The notes under the pieces: generated by a model
Database searches by the model: none
What the model was told of the DNA's origin: nothing
The model's input: the letters and a program-made list of their open reading frames with translations, nothing else
Shown: positions 1 through 12,179 of the stretch, piece by piece
Layout: the number at the start of each line of letters is the position of its first letter
Numbering within the stretch: the first letter of the stretch is position 1
Origin: Mesotaenium endlicherianum
Taxonomy: Eukaryota > Streptophyta > Zygnematophyceae > Zygnematales > Mesotaeniaceae
Direction: 5' to 3'
DNA length: 35,211 bases
Assembly: GCA_009602735.1 (NCBI GenBank)
Contig: WELA01008734.1
Location: 16,024 to 51,234 of the forward strand
Position numbers and translations under genes: made by a program

Positions 1-185
1 GGGGGGGGGGGGGGGGGGGGGGTAAAGAGAGAGAGCCGGAGGCAGATGGAAAGAGAAAGAAAGAAAAGACGGCGAGAGAGGGAGAAGGATGGAGAGGGGG
101 AGAGAGGGGGAGAGAGAGGGAGGAAGAGGGAAAGTGCAAGAGAGAGGTAAAAGAGGGAGAGAGGGAGAGAGGGGAAGAGGAGGAA
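1..185. repeat. poly-G run followed by GA-rich low-complexity tract
   Basis: The window opens with 22 consecutive G, followed by about 160 bases that are almost pure purine (gagaga/ggaggaag patterns). No gene is visible here. The minus strand is therefore pyrimidine-rich and could hold a 3' UTR or a splice-acceptor tract for the adjacent minus-strand gene. The G run may be a sequencing or assembly edge artefact. Confidence 0.8.
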
Positions 186-339
186 GAGGGTGAGGAGCGG
201 CAGTAGTATTACTCACACGTACTTGGGCACGGGGAGGGTGGAGTGGAGCAGAAAGGAGGAGGAAGAGAGACAAAGAGAGACAGGCACTAGTACTACCCCC
301 CAGCGGACGAGGAGAGGAGGAGAGAGACACTGGTGCAAC

Positions 340-3300
340 TCACAAGTAGATGAGCACGGCGAGCGTGGAGAGGAGCAGGAAGCGATGCGTGGAGCCGTCC
401 TGGTTGAACACGAACACGATCACGGCCAGCTTGAACATCAGCATCAGGTCCAGCCGCACCGCGATCTGGATGCGCCGCACGTGCGCAGCGGCCGGAGGGT
501 GGTGCACGCCGACGCCAACGCCGCCCACGCCGCCGCCCGCACCGCCGCCGTCTGCCGCCCAGCCAGCGGGCGCTCCAGCTCCAGCGGGCACTCCGGGCCC
601 AAAGCCGCCGGCCACCTGTCCTGGAGGGGGAGGAGGAGGGGCCACGTTCCACTGCCGCAGCGCTGCACCCCCCCCCTGCAGCGGCGCCTGCGGAGCGTTG
701 GGCTGCTCGGCACCAGCTGGCATGGGTCCCCCCAAGCCCCCTTGCCCTCCTCCTTGGTGCCCTCCCCCTCCCCCTGGCATGCCAGGCATGCCTGGCAGCG
801 GCGCCCCCCTGGAGGGATTCAGAAGACCAGAATGAAACAAAGAGAAGGAATTGAGCCATTGCAAAGTTGAAACCAGAGACTCCCAAAGCAGAGTCGCAAA
901 GAGGAGGGGAGGGGGCGTGCGCTGCAGGCGGTGCTAGTGGGGACCCTGCTTGTTGGCGCAGCAGCTCAGATGCAGATGGTGCAGGGGCTGCGGGTTGAGC
1001 GTGCAAGCCTGCTGCTGATGCAGATACGATCCAACTTCCACACGAGGAACGCCCACCTCCCTTGCACCCACCCTCATAGCTTATACCATGTGTGCTATGC
1101 ATGGTGATTTGCAGAGCTGACTGGAGTAAGTAGATAAAGCAGAGGCGTGTTCACTCTGTGCGCGAGGTCAGAAGGTCAAGCAACCTGCTTGCACACGCGC
1201 AACGAGGCCAAACATTGTGGCGTCAGGCGAGAAGATCCAAAGAGAACACAAAGAAAGCTTGCCAAGCTCCTCGAGCTCCTCCTAGCATTCCACGCCTCTT
1301 CAGATAGCCAAGGGGCACCAGGGCCAGCAGCTGAGGAGGAGCTAGCACTTGAGCTAGCTGGCAACTGAGCTGGCATCTAAGCTGGCACCTGACCTGGCAC
1401 CGGAGCTGGCACCCGACCTGGAGCCAACACCCTATATAGTGGAGTGTGTGGGAGAGATGTAGGAGTGGTGCAGGAGTGGTGCGGGCCTTACAGGGGAATG
1501 CTGATGGGGAGCACACCGTAGCCCCCATTTGGAAGGCCTCCCATGCCCATTCCCATGCCGCCCGGGCCCATGCCAAACATGCCCCCCCCCTGGTGCCCCC
1601 GCGGCGGGTCCCCTTGGCCCTGCCCCTGCCCCTGGCCCTGGCCCTGCTGCTGATAGTGCCCCTGCTGCATCATGGGGGGTGGGGGGGCGAATGGGAACAT
1701 GGGGGGCATGAAGGCAGGGAACTGCGGAGGCATTCCGCCGAACGCGGCAGGGTTGAGGAGCGCAGCGTTGTAGGCTGCAAAGGCGGGGTTCATGGCAGCG
1801 GCCACCATGGAGGGGTTGAACGCCATTGGGTTGAACATGCCCCCCCCGTACATCATCTGGGGACCGACGAGCACGCACACGCACACGCATACACGGATGC
1901 GCGGGCACACACACACACGTACACGGACACACACCGGAGTTCTGCGTATTACAGCCTGCAAGTGAACGTCTGCTGTACATCATGTGAAAAAGCACGCGCT
2001 TACTGCGCGATCACGCGCGCACACAGGGCCAAATAGACACACACAGACAGGGAGAACATAGAATTGCGTAATAACAACCTCAGGTGAACGTCCGCCGCAC
2101 ATCATCTGAGAACAGACACACACCCACAGCCCGTCAACAAGCTGCGTGTTATCGCCCTCAAGTACACGTGGTGTGGAAACAGACACAGACACCACAGCAC
2201 GCGATACTGCACATGGCCCTCGGGTGAAATAGTGGCCCTCAAGTTGATCATGCCTCCGCCCCTACATCATCTAAGACTAGGCTCACACCACCGCACCGCA
2301 CCCCGTCATTGAGTGCGTGCTACTATCCTCAGGTGAACACCCGTCGTCTAGAACGAGAAGCAGACACACACAGCACGACCCGTTAAGCCCGTATGATTGA
2401 TTGATTGTGCTTGGGGTGAACGTCTGTCATACACCATCCTGAAATACGCAATCTGCAGTACTTACTACTACAAACTTCCCTTAAGAGAATGACAGACTGC
2501 TGTTGCTGGAGAGCTGCACCACAGCACGTGACGCTGCAGCCTGCCGTCAGGTGAGAGCAATAGATTGCTGGCCAGAGACAGACGCTGACGTGAAGACACT
2601 TGAACACTTAGATGCCATCCCAGCTCAAAGCTTCCCTTTGTGATGGCCCTTGCTCATAGCTGCATCAACTTAGTCTCGAGTACATTGGGTTGCGTGTCTC
2701 ATTAACGACTGAAGCACAAAGCATGCTCCATACTATTTGAGAATATCAGATAAGGAGTATTTGATTGAATCAGCCCCGCCTGAAGGAGGAATACATGAAG
2801 AAGCCATGGCCCTTGCTGCAGCCCTTGCTGCACCCCGAGATGAGTGTCCTGCATGCAGCTAAGGCATACTGCCAACAACCCCCCTTGGCCCCCACATCAA
2901 ACTACCTCTCCTCCACCCCCTCTTCCTTCATGAGACACACAGCAGTATTGGCAATGAACTTACGATCCAATAACCCGACCGAGCACCCAGTCTCTTTCCC
3001 AAAAATCACCCGAAGCATCTCAAAGCTCAATCTCTGCGTTTAAATGTGTCAACAGCTTAGGAGCTGCACACCCCATTTATCCTCCTTAAGGAGCGCACCC
3101 CTCCCGAATGTGTCTCCTGCATGTGTTGCAAGTTCTTCTCTTCCTGCACCCAGCTTCCATGCACCTCAGCTCTATGTTGAACAATTCAAGTATCGACGCA
3201 TTTTTGACGTGACGTGCATCGACATACTTGCATTGTGTTCCGAAGAATGACACGAGAAGGACAGATTAGACTTGGTGTCTCACCTGCATGAGAGCCATGT

Positions 3301-4399
3301 TGTAGGCCTCCGGTGAAAGGGCACCCAATCCAGCATGATCAAAGCCGGCTGTTCCAGGCTGCCAGGCTCCTCCATGATCAGAGGTGGGCTGACTCGGCCC
3401 TTGACTGGCACCACTACCACTCGCTTGACCGCCAGATGTCGATGGGCCAGCAGCAGAAGATCCTGGAGCAGCGCCTGAAGGACCTGCAGGATCTTCACCA
3501 GATCCACCTGTCCCTGCAGCTGCTGTTGCTGCTGCAGGTTCTGCTGAGGCAGGCTCTCCTGTGGCTTGGGGTTGCTCAGAGGATGGGAGAAGAGCAGATG
3601 GCGCGTCAGGTACAGATGCAGAAGGGAATGGTTGCACTGGAGCCCTGGCTGCAGCTTCGCCATGGGGACTAGGTGTAGGCCCAGGATTGGCCGAGGAATT
3701 GACTGCAGGGTTTGCTCCACTGCTGGTACTAGGGCGTGCACTCTCCCCTGGAGGAAGAGAGGCAGAAGTGCTGTGGAAAGTAGAACCAGGGGGGGGACCG
3801 CTGGGAGAAGGCAAGGGCGAAGGTGCAGCTTGAGGTGCTGCTGCCGTGACCACCAAATGCATCACCTGAGGCTCCTCCAGGTTTTTCTGGTCACAAACAT
3901 TCAAGTGATATATGTGAGCTTATGCGGGTGTTTTTCCCGCGCTTCAGTACGTGCTCAGCAGATTGTCAATCTCCTAACTCCACTGCACGCAGCACTTCGT
4001 TCTTTACGAGACACATACTTAACTTGTTACTTGAAGAAGGGCGTTCAAATTTCCTTACGGCTTTTCACTAAGTCAATCAAATGAAGGTGATAAGTTCCTA
4101 ACTTGACATAGAGAATCAGCCTGGTTAATAGTTTAAGTTATAACACTTACCGACTTAAAGAGTTCGTGTATTGTTTGGTCGTCTTTCACCAATTGTCCAG
4201 CCACGATCAGTTTTTGCCTGTGCGGCTCTGGCTGGCCCTGATAATCCCGCTGTAATCTCTGCTTCACAGCATACATCGATGACTCCACTGGCATTTCTAT
4301 CTTAAAATTGGCTGGACCTGTAGTAGCTGGATTCTTGATGACTATAGTCACCACCGAAATGTCCTCTCTTTTCACAGCGTCACCGTCAGCGTCAGCCAT
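340..4399 (-). CDS. HERP/HERPUD-like membrane protein with N-terminal ubiquitin-like domain (four exons)
   Basis: Exons read on the minus strand: 4399-4151, 3886-3284, 1856-1492 and 808-340. All junctions are GT-AG and keep phase (0, 0, 2), giving about 561 residues. Exon 1 starts at the first in-frame ATG (MADADGD, good context) and encodes a ubiquitin-like fold (about residues 12-83: VTIVIKNP, then QKLIVAGQLVKDDQTI). Exon 2 opens with QVMHLVV, which in HERP proteins directly follows the UBL, then turns into a Pro/Ser/Gly/Ala linker. Exon 3 is Met/Asn/Pro-rich (MMYGGGMFNPMAFNP) with a GQ repeat. Exon 4 ends in two hydrophobic segments, LMLMFKLAVIVFVF and FLLLSTLAVLIYL, around NQDGSTHR, a likely ER-membrane hairpin. 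Family role: HERP tethers ubiquitin-pathway factors to the ERAD ligase complex and is induced by ER stress. Human HERPUD1/2 are about 390-410 residues, so this one is longer because of its linkers. The 3' end is uncertain: TGA at 342-340 overlaps a GTGAGT donor. Confidence 0.85.
809..1491 (-). other. intron 3 of the HERP-like gene
   Basis: Donor GTAAGG at 1491-1486 and acceptor CTCCAG next to 808 on the minus strand join phase-2 CT to G and make a Leu codon. Apart from the short tandem repeat at 1340-1420, I see no gene inside. Confidence 0.75.
1340..1420. repeat. 12-bp-class tandem repeat (gagctggcacct variants)
   Basis: Seven or so imperfect units of the form g-a-g/c-c-t-g-g-c-a-N-c-t follow one another inside intron 3 of the HERP-like gene. 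The unit is about 10-12 bases with point differences. Confidence 0.7.
1866..1935. repeat. CA/CG-rich simple repeat
   Basis: Alternating cacacgca and cacaca tracts directly upstream (minus sense) of the exon 3 acceptor of the HERP-like gene. On the minus strand this is a GT-rich stretch in front of GGTCCCCAG. Confidence 0.7.
1958..2442. repeat. decayed copies of the exon 3 acceptor region within intron 2
   Basis: The plus-strand sequence spanning the exon 3 start (about 1828-1860: ttgaacatg, G/C run, gtacatcatctgg) recurs in degenerate form at 1958-1986, 2078-2110, 2238-2275, 2327-2355 and 2409-2442, with a fragment near 2156. Each copy has a gtgaac or gttgatc core followed by a version of tacatcatct, and CA-rich spacers separate them. 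On the minus strand the copies read as CAG-ATGATG-like acceptor/exon starts; the 2078-2110 copy keeps a full CTCAG/ATGATGTGCGGCGG. Confidence 0.65.
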
Positions 4400-4962
4400 C
4401 GTAAGCAAGCCCACCAAACTGGACAACCAGTATGAAACACCTACACCCTCCCTTCCACGGGCTCCAGGTAACAACCAAGGTGCACTAGCAAGCGACGAAG
4501 CAATTGGCGCGGGTAAGCTTGTCCTACATATAATAATTCCAAAGACTAAGTGAGAAAGGCGATGGCAAAAATGGTGGTGCTAACAATTAATGTCTAAAGA
4601 TGGGGTTGTGTTCCCTGCAGCATCCGGAACATTTCCCAAGGGTCAGAATCAGAATCATGTGTAGACCAAGACAGACTGGTGCTCACTCGTGCGGACGGTT
4701 TCCGCTCCTCCGAAACCTTTTCAACTGTAAGTACTGGAACGGTACCGTACGGTGATCAAGGCTGGAACTCGGTTGACCATGGTACCAGTAATGACTTCAT
4801 GTGAACGAAATCGCACGAGAGTGCTTTTATTGCCCTGGGGTCTAGATCGAATGTGCCCTTTAGAACGAAGCCGCCGTAGCAGAGGGTCTCTTTCCGTCTT
4901 CTCCCATAGGCATCCATATCTTCTCTTCCCCTGAGCGGGTAGCGGATCTCTAAACAGCCAAC
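4400..4962. promoter_or_regulatory. shared divergent promoter region of the HERP-like gene and RPS23
   Basis: The two start codons (4399 minus, 4963 plus) lie 563 bp apart with no ORF of interest between them, so both promoters and 5' UTRs must fit here unless a non-coding first exon exists. A TATA-like ATTATATG on the minus strand (about 4526-4536) could serve the HERP-like gene. Pyrimidine-rich runs at about 4890-4930 precede RPS23, as is common near ribosomal-protein transcription starts. The exact start sites cannot be read from sequence. Confidence 0.5.
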
Positions 4963-6653
<1,691 letters not shown>

Positions 6654-8240
6654 GCCTCACCTAGATGGCACAGTTTTGGGTCTATGTCAACAGGAGGGGT
6701 GAGAGGAGCTTGTGAGCTAGAGGAGCATTACTTTGGTTCAGAAACCTCACTAGAAACCCATGCGATGGGGGGTTACATGTGTCTTACTGTAAGACCAAGT
6801 GCTACACCAAGCAATAACAAATTTGTATAGATTGTGGTGTGAAAGGCATTATTTAGAGCTGAAAGGTGGCATTTGTTGGCATCTTGGGATCTTCTCATGT
6901 GTGTATCTTCTAACATGGCAAGGGCAGTAAAGATCTTATTAAGCTCAGCTAACATGTCCACTTTGGCACAAGTCTCGCATCTTGCTGTGTAAGTCTAACT
7001 AGATGACTCAGTCAAGTGTAGGGGTTGTAAGGGCCTCTTCATATAGCATGTTCTGGTCAAGCTTAAGTGCAGTTGGGCGGTTCCACTTTGGAAGCGTCAA
7101 CTGTGCGCCGAACCATTTCTACGGAGGTGAGTTGGCTGTGGGGCTTGTTGGTGGTGTCACGCTAAAGTATGTGCATAAAACCTAGTAACCTTTTACTTTG
7201 GTTTGAGCCAAAAGTCTTGTTAATGTGACACGTGAGCGATTATTATGACGAGGTATTGATAATCCAATATGAAGACAAGTATGCGAAGCTTTTGCAAGAA
7301 GGTATTGTTGTAACATCGAGGGACTTTACCCTATTACATGAAAACCATCAAGTATTGTATAGGGTCCTTTATACATCTACATCTGATACTTTGCTGCTTC
7401 CTTCAAAACTGTCTTTGTTCCAACCTATCCATTTATGTAAAGAGGCCCTCACATGCAACACCAATTTGATTTGGACATGCTCGCGAGTATTGATTGGGTA
7501 AGAAGGTCTAGCATAAAATATGAGTTGCCATATTGTGATTCAAAAGCAGACAATGCAGGGAGTAACACACAATTAGTATGACTGTCCATTTTCTGGACTG
7601 TCTTGGTCAGCAAACTTCACTGCAATGAGGTCTATGATACATGTGGCTTTATTTCCAAAAAAAAGGGCCAAATGGTCAAATCTTCTTGTCGAGGTATTAG
7701 TACTAATTAGAGTGAGCAGCTCAAGACTAAACACTAGTAAGAGAACAACTAATGACGTTCGGCGGCGTAAGATCACCATCAGCATACAAGTATGAACTTC
7801 TTAGAGTAGTCCCTCCAAGGGCAATAAGATGTGGCTTTGCTCACCCCTTGAAGTTCTTCAAGTGTTTGGAAATCGGCCTGCGAGACTATACTAAGTGCTT
7901 GTGACTGGCAGAATCTTACTCTGACTAATGCGTGATGCTAGATAGTGCCTTACAAACAAATTCGTACACTTAGGAAGCTCCTGTAGCTATGTAGCTATGG
8001 GTGATGCAACCACCAACTTATTGCCAATTTGGTGCACTATTGTTATGGAAACGCAAGATATTTGTGCTAGGAAGGGCTCGCAAATTTAGGTGAGAATGCT
8101 AATGCTCTCTTGGGGTCGCGAGAGTCCCACTGAGAGTCCTTTGGGATTGATGAGTCGCATCATGGGGCTTGGAGTGTTCACACTTGGTCGCGCTAAGCAC
8201 ATGCAGCCCAAATGCCCATTTTTTGGACACTTAGGTACTG
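6654..8240. other. intergenic region, no gene recognised
   Basis: This holds the 3' UTR of RPS23 and AT-moderate DNA. Short open frames occur (for example 7232-7501 plus) but show no domain, no conserved motif and no convincing start, so none is called. I see no RNA gene. Confidence 0.6.
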
Positions 8241-8249
8241 CATAGCGCC

Positions 8250-9120
8250 ATTTGCGGCGGTTTTATTGGAATGGTCTGAAATTTGGGGTACTAGTAGATA
8301 ACCCCCCATATATGGACCTCTCTAAAGTTTCAAACACAGCTGACATATTCTCCATAAGTTATTGCACTTTTAATGAAATTGAAGAACTTGTTGACAAAAG
8401 TAGAAATTGTCACTTTCTCTCATCCTTGCTGCTTCGTAAAAATGACCATCAGTTGTTCAAAAAGTTCCTAATGGACTCCAATTTTTGAAAGGTTACTAAG
8501 GACCCTCATAGGTAGCCATGAAATAAAAAAAATATTAGTTTTCATAGAATCACATTAAGTTTATGGGCCTCCAAAGTTTGCCATGTGGCGCTTTTCACAC
8601 ATGTGAAGAGTGGCCGTCCGTAAAATGCGGTATGCTTGTAGTACGGATCTCAAAATTGTTGGATTTTTCATGCCCCCATAGAGCTATTGATGAAGTTTTG
8701 GGTCATTCCATTCAGCGAGACCCAAGATATGCATACAAACTGAAATCTGCAAAAGTAAGCGATAAATTTTCTTTCATTTTATCAGACGGCCATAACTTGT
8801 ACTCCGCTTTCTTGATTCCCCCCAAATTTTTAGGAGGCATTAAGAACCCAATTGGGTAAACATGGATCAAAAAATAAATCAGTTTGCATCAAATAACACT
8901 AGGCTGTGAGCCTCCAAAATGTGACATATGGAGTTTCTCGCACATGTGAAGCATGCCAGTCCATACAATGCAGAAAACTTGGAGTTCGGAACTGAAAATG
9001 GTTCTACTAGATTTTGCACCCCCCCATAGTGTTACTGGTCAACTTACAGCCCATTCTAAGCTCCACAGCCCAAGATAAGGCCCATGAGCTACATATGCAA
9101 AAGTAGGCGATAAGTCGCCT
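8250..9120. repeat. three diverged copies of a ~350-bp direct repeat
   Basis: A module containing gagcctccaaa..., a cacatgtgaag box, ...ccccccatag..., and finally gcaaaagtaggcgataa occurs at about 8560-8770 and again at about 8907-9117. A weaker relative covers about 8250-8400 (ccccccatatatgg at about 8305). Equivalent ccccat blocks are spaced about 350 bp apart. The copies differ by many substitutions and small indels, so the array is old. Confidence 0.6.
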
Positions 9121-9579
9121 ACTTCTTGAAATGTGACTTTTTTTCATGCATGTGTTCAGTGGCATATGTAAACAACCTGGCATTGTGTTATGCTAGTACT
9201 TTGCATGACTGTTCTTCTATGCAAGAGGATTCCTTATTAGTTTCAAGTTTGAAATTTGAAGGTGTTTTCAGTCTTGAAGAGTTTTTTGAAATTTAATGGA
9301 AATTACGCGTAAAAAACTTGACATTTTAGTTTTCACACCCTCATAAGTCCTGCTACATATGCATTTCAATGTATGCCACATTGTTGTGTGTAGGCAGAGG
9401 TGAACTCTACATGCTCATATAATTGTTGCTTTCTAAAAAGCAAAGAATGTTTTTTAGGATTAAAAAAATAAAAAAAATAAAAAAATACCAAAAAATTGTT
9501 AAACCAACATTTTACCACCTACCTACCTACCAATCCGCCTATAACTCTGTACACATTCATACAAAATTTCTTTTTCATC
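9121..9579. other. AT-rich non-coding stretch with A-rich and (ctac)n runs
   Basis: The stretch has no recognisable gene. An A/T-only run lies at about 9465-9495 and a short (ctac)n run at about 9518-9532, directly upstream of the transposase-like ORF. This may include its promoter. Confidence 0.5.
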
Positions 9580-11740
9580 ATGAATCTTGTAGAGTCTGTG
9601 TCCCAGGTAGAACCTGCACCCATTTTTAGAGCCAAAAAGCATCATGATCAACCCAATATGACATTACCAAGAGTGCAAACTAACCCAAACATGCCTAGAG
9701 GAGCAGGTGGCAAATTTCTGAAGAGGAAGAAAACAAGTTCTGAGAAAGCACCTGTAGATATTTCAAAGAGGCTAGAGAGTAAAGTAGAGAGATACAAGTC
9801 TGAAATGCTAAAATATGCAGATGAAAACAGAAGCCTGAAGAAGAAAACAGCTGATAGGGAGGTACAGGTTGCTCGGCAGTTCATGGGCATAAAGAAAGAC
9901 TTGAGAGGAGCTAAGAGAGAGATAAGGTACCTGAAGCAGAAGGTGTCTATGGCAGGCCCTCAAATTCCTCCAACAAAGCGTCGTAGAGTAGGTGGAGGAT
10001 CTGCAAGAACATGGCAAAGAATGAGCAATGACCTGAAGCTATTCATGGGGGACAAGTTTGGATGTGAGACAAACATGACCAAGTCATGGACAGCCTTCTT
10101 GAACAAGCCAGAGAACAAAGACATGCTGGAAGCTATTACAACATAATTGCACCTGAAGCCAATCATAGAGGATGCTACAGTGAAGCAAATACAGGCGCAG
10201 TGGGATGACAGGTTAGGGTTGGCTATCAAGTACAAGTTGAAGCTTTCTCAAGAGCAATACCAAATGCTTGTCAACATCATATTAAATACATACTCTTAAG
10301 CAACAGGACTATGGGAGCCCAAGTACATCAAGAACACCAAGATTCCCCTCCCCAAGCTGCCTTCCAGGAGGAAAGTAGAGAACCTGGCAGCCAAGATCTA
10401 TGCTCAAGTGGGACCCCAAGAGAGTGCAGATGGGCTGACATTGACCTTGTCATTGCAAGAAACTTTAAGACAACGCATAGTATAAATGCAGCTCCAATCA
10501 GGCAGAGTAGTAAGGGTGCAGACTATAGGAGACGCAGCAGCACTACACAGTGGAGTGGACCAGACTACAACAGCTGTCAAAATCATAACAAAGGACAGCT
10601 TGGGCATGACAAACTCAGCAGCTAATACTTGCACCCTCGTATGCTTTGAAGGTCAGGATGACTACAATAGCATACAGGGAGTGTCTTCAAGGCTACTGGA
10701 GGAAATGGGCACTGTCATTATAGCATGCCTGCATGTAGAAGGGGACCTATTCAGAGTCAAGTTTGATCAGGGTGGCAATTACAAATTCAGTAACAGCTTG
10801 TTTGGACTAACTCGAGCAAGCTCAACATACCCGTGCTTATGGTGCCTCTGCACGTCGAACGACATCCATGACAGGTGTCACCGCGGTGCCCCTCGCACCT
10901 TGGAGGGGATGAAGGTTGCAGCTCATGCCCCTGACTTGGGCAAGTTGCCAATGACGTGTCCACACTGCTCAAAACAGTTTGAGAGTATGTCAGACCTGGA
11001 CAATGACATCATAAAGACGACGCGGGGCAAGCCACAGAAGGAGAGTACTATGGCCAGATTGGACTACCAACTCCAGCACCAAGGGTAAAGGCATAAGAAG
11101 CCACCATTGTTTATTATACCTCCTAATGACTGTGTTGTGTGCATATTGCACTTGAACTTGAGAATCTCAGCTACACTGTATGAGAGAACATTGCATGCAT
11201 TCTTACCAGCAGGGCAGGACAAAGAGGATGAATTCTACAAGCTCTTGAAAGAAAAGGTGAAGGCATCAATACCTAAGGAGGCTGTGAAGGTCTTGAAAAA
11301 AGGCGAGAAGAGAAACAGGGCAGCCAAGCCAAGCTTCATTGGACGGGAGTGCCACCGCCTCCTCGAGCACTTTGTAGAGCTGGCAGAGTGTGTCTTTTGT
11401 AACCTGCCTCATGATGCAGAACAGCTACAAGCCATATTAGAAGCATGGGATGTTTATGGAGTGTGCTTGGCTGCCCTTATGGAGCCAATATCTGCACTAG
11501 ACACGGGCAACGAAAGAGAAGCAAAAGCTTCTCTTGTGGAGGCCCTTGCTGAAGACTTTGAGGACAAGTTTGTGGTAGCTTGCGCAGCAGACCACATTAC
11601 TGAGTACATGCACATATTGAAGTGCCACATAGGGATATGATCAGGAGACATGGGGACCTAGATCAATTCAGTGGAGAAGGTATAGAGGCATTCAATCAAT
11701 GGAGGAAATCAGCCAAGACCAACAAGAGGAAGGTGATGGT
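9580..11740 (+). pseudogene. transposase-like ORF, N-terminal and central part (broken by stops, a frameshift and an LTR insertion)
   Basis: One reading frame runs from ATG 9580 to about 11625 with in-frame TAA at 10144, 10297, 10483 and 11086; protein-like sequence continues straight through each. Near 11625 the frame shifts and continues as MIRRHGDLDQFSGEGIEAFN until 11740, where an insertion begins. Visible parts: a basic N-terminus, a long heptad-type coiled coil (about residues 65-130), a basic PPTKRRRVGG, a GDAAALHSG motif (Asp about 318), VKFDQGGNYKF (Asp about 396), then STYPCLWCLC and CPHC pairs. The spacing GD ... FxxGG(D/N)YKF ... YPCLWC ... PLF ... FSGEGIEAFN is, from memory, that of a widespread and poorly characterised group of transposase-like proteins from animals and fungi with a probable RNase H-like core. 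I cannot name the superfamily. The rest of the gene is at 18914-19135. Confidence 0.6.
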
Positions 11741-12179
11741 TGAAAGAGGAGAGGGGTGCGGGGAGTGCGCCATACACACTCACGCACCCTCACTCGCGAG
11801 TGGAAGCGTGCACGGGGACTTTTCCTAGTTGCATACACAAGGTGGGGTGGCCTGGTGGTGTGCCACCCTTGCAAGAGAGAAAGGGCTACATGAGAGGAGT
11901 GGAAAAGAACTCCCTTTATTAAGAAAAGTCGTGTACAAGTAAAGAAGTTCAGACTAGACTAGACTAGACAAGACTAGGCTCCCTCGTTTTATGCTTCAAC
12001 TCTAAGTGTCCTCTCTGGCAAAGTACCTCCAGAACCTTCTACTATGGCTCCTTCTATGTAGGTGACCTTGCCTAGTTGGACAAGCTAGCACACTCACACG
12101 CACACAATCACGCTCTCAAATATCCTACTACACAATCCACTAACTCCTCACGAAGTTTCTAGAATTTCCACAATCACTT
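11741..12179 (-). mobile_element. solo-LTR-like insertion, left half
   Basis: Element starting TGAAAG here and ending CTTACA at 18913, flanked on both sides by ATGGT (11736-11740 and 18914-18918). The ends form a short imperfect inverted repeat (TGAAAG/CTTACA), as in LTRs. With the nested chromovirus removed it is about 707 bp and has no coding capacity, which fits a solo LTR. On the minus strand it carries AATAAA at about 11915-11925, where an LTR polyadenylation signal would be. It splits the transposase-like ORF. Confidence 0.7.
11948..11976. repeat. (AGACT)n microsatellite
   Basis: Four to five consecutive agact units lie inside the solo-LTR-like insertion. Confidence 0.8.

Larger units (their letters stand above)
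1857..3283 (-). other. intron 2 of the HERP-like gene
   Basis: Donor GTGAGA after ATGCAG at 3284 and acceptor CCCCAG before 1856 (minus strand). The stretch 2450-3265 holds open frames on the plus strand, but none has recognisable protein character. Confidence 0.8.

Noticed and set aside
190..1102. Long open frames on several frames around the last HERP-like exon
   Set aside because: They are shadows caused by GC-rich, Gly/Pro/Ala-coding sequence. Only the minus frame with the membrane hairpin joins the other exons in phase.
2765..3250. Two adjoining plus-strand open frames
   Set aside because: They lie inside intron 2 of the HERP-like gene on the opposite strand and have no motif.
4480..4520. 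ER-stress element (CCAAT-N9-CCACG) upstream of the HERP-like gene
   Set aside because: A minus-strand CCAAT is present near 4501 but CCACG is not found nine bases on, so the element is not supported.
7232..7501. 89-codon open frame on the plus strand
   Set aside because: It starts without ATG, has no domain or homology I recognise, no splice context, and lies in AT-moderate intergenic DNA. Length is within chance expectation.
9580..11740. Non-standard genetic code (TAA read as Gln) in this organism
   Set aside because: RPS23 terminates at TAA exactly at the family C-terminus, and chromovirus ORFs also end at TAA. The in-frame stops are confined to mobile-element sequence and include TAG and TGA.
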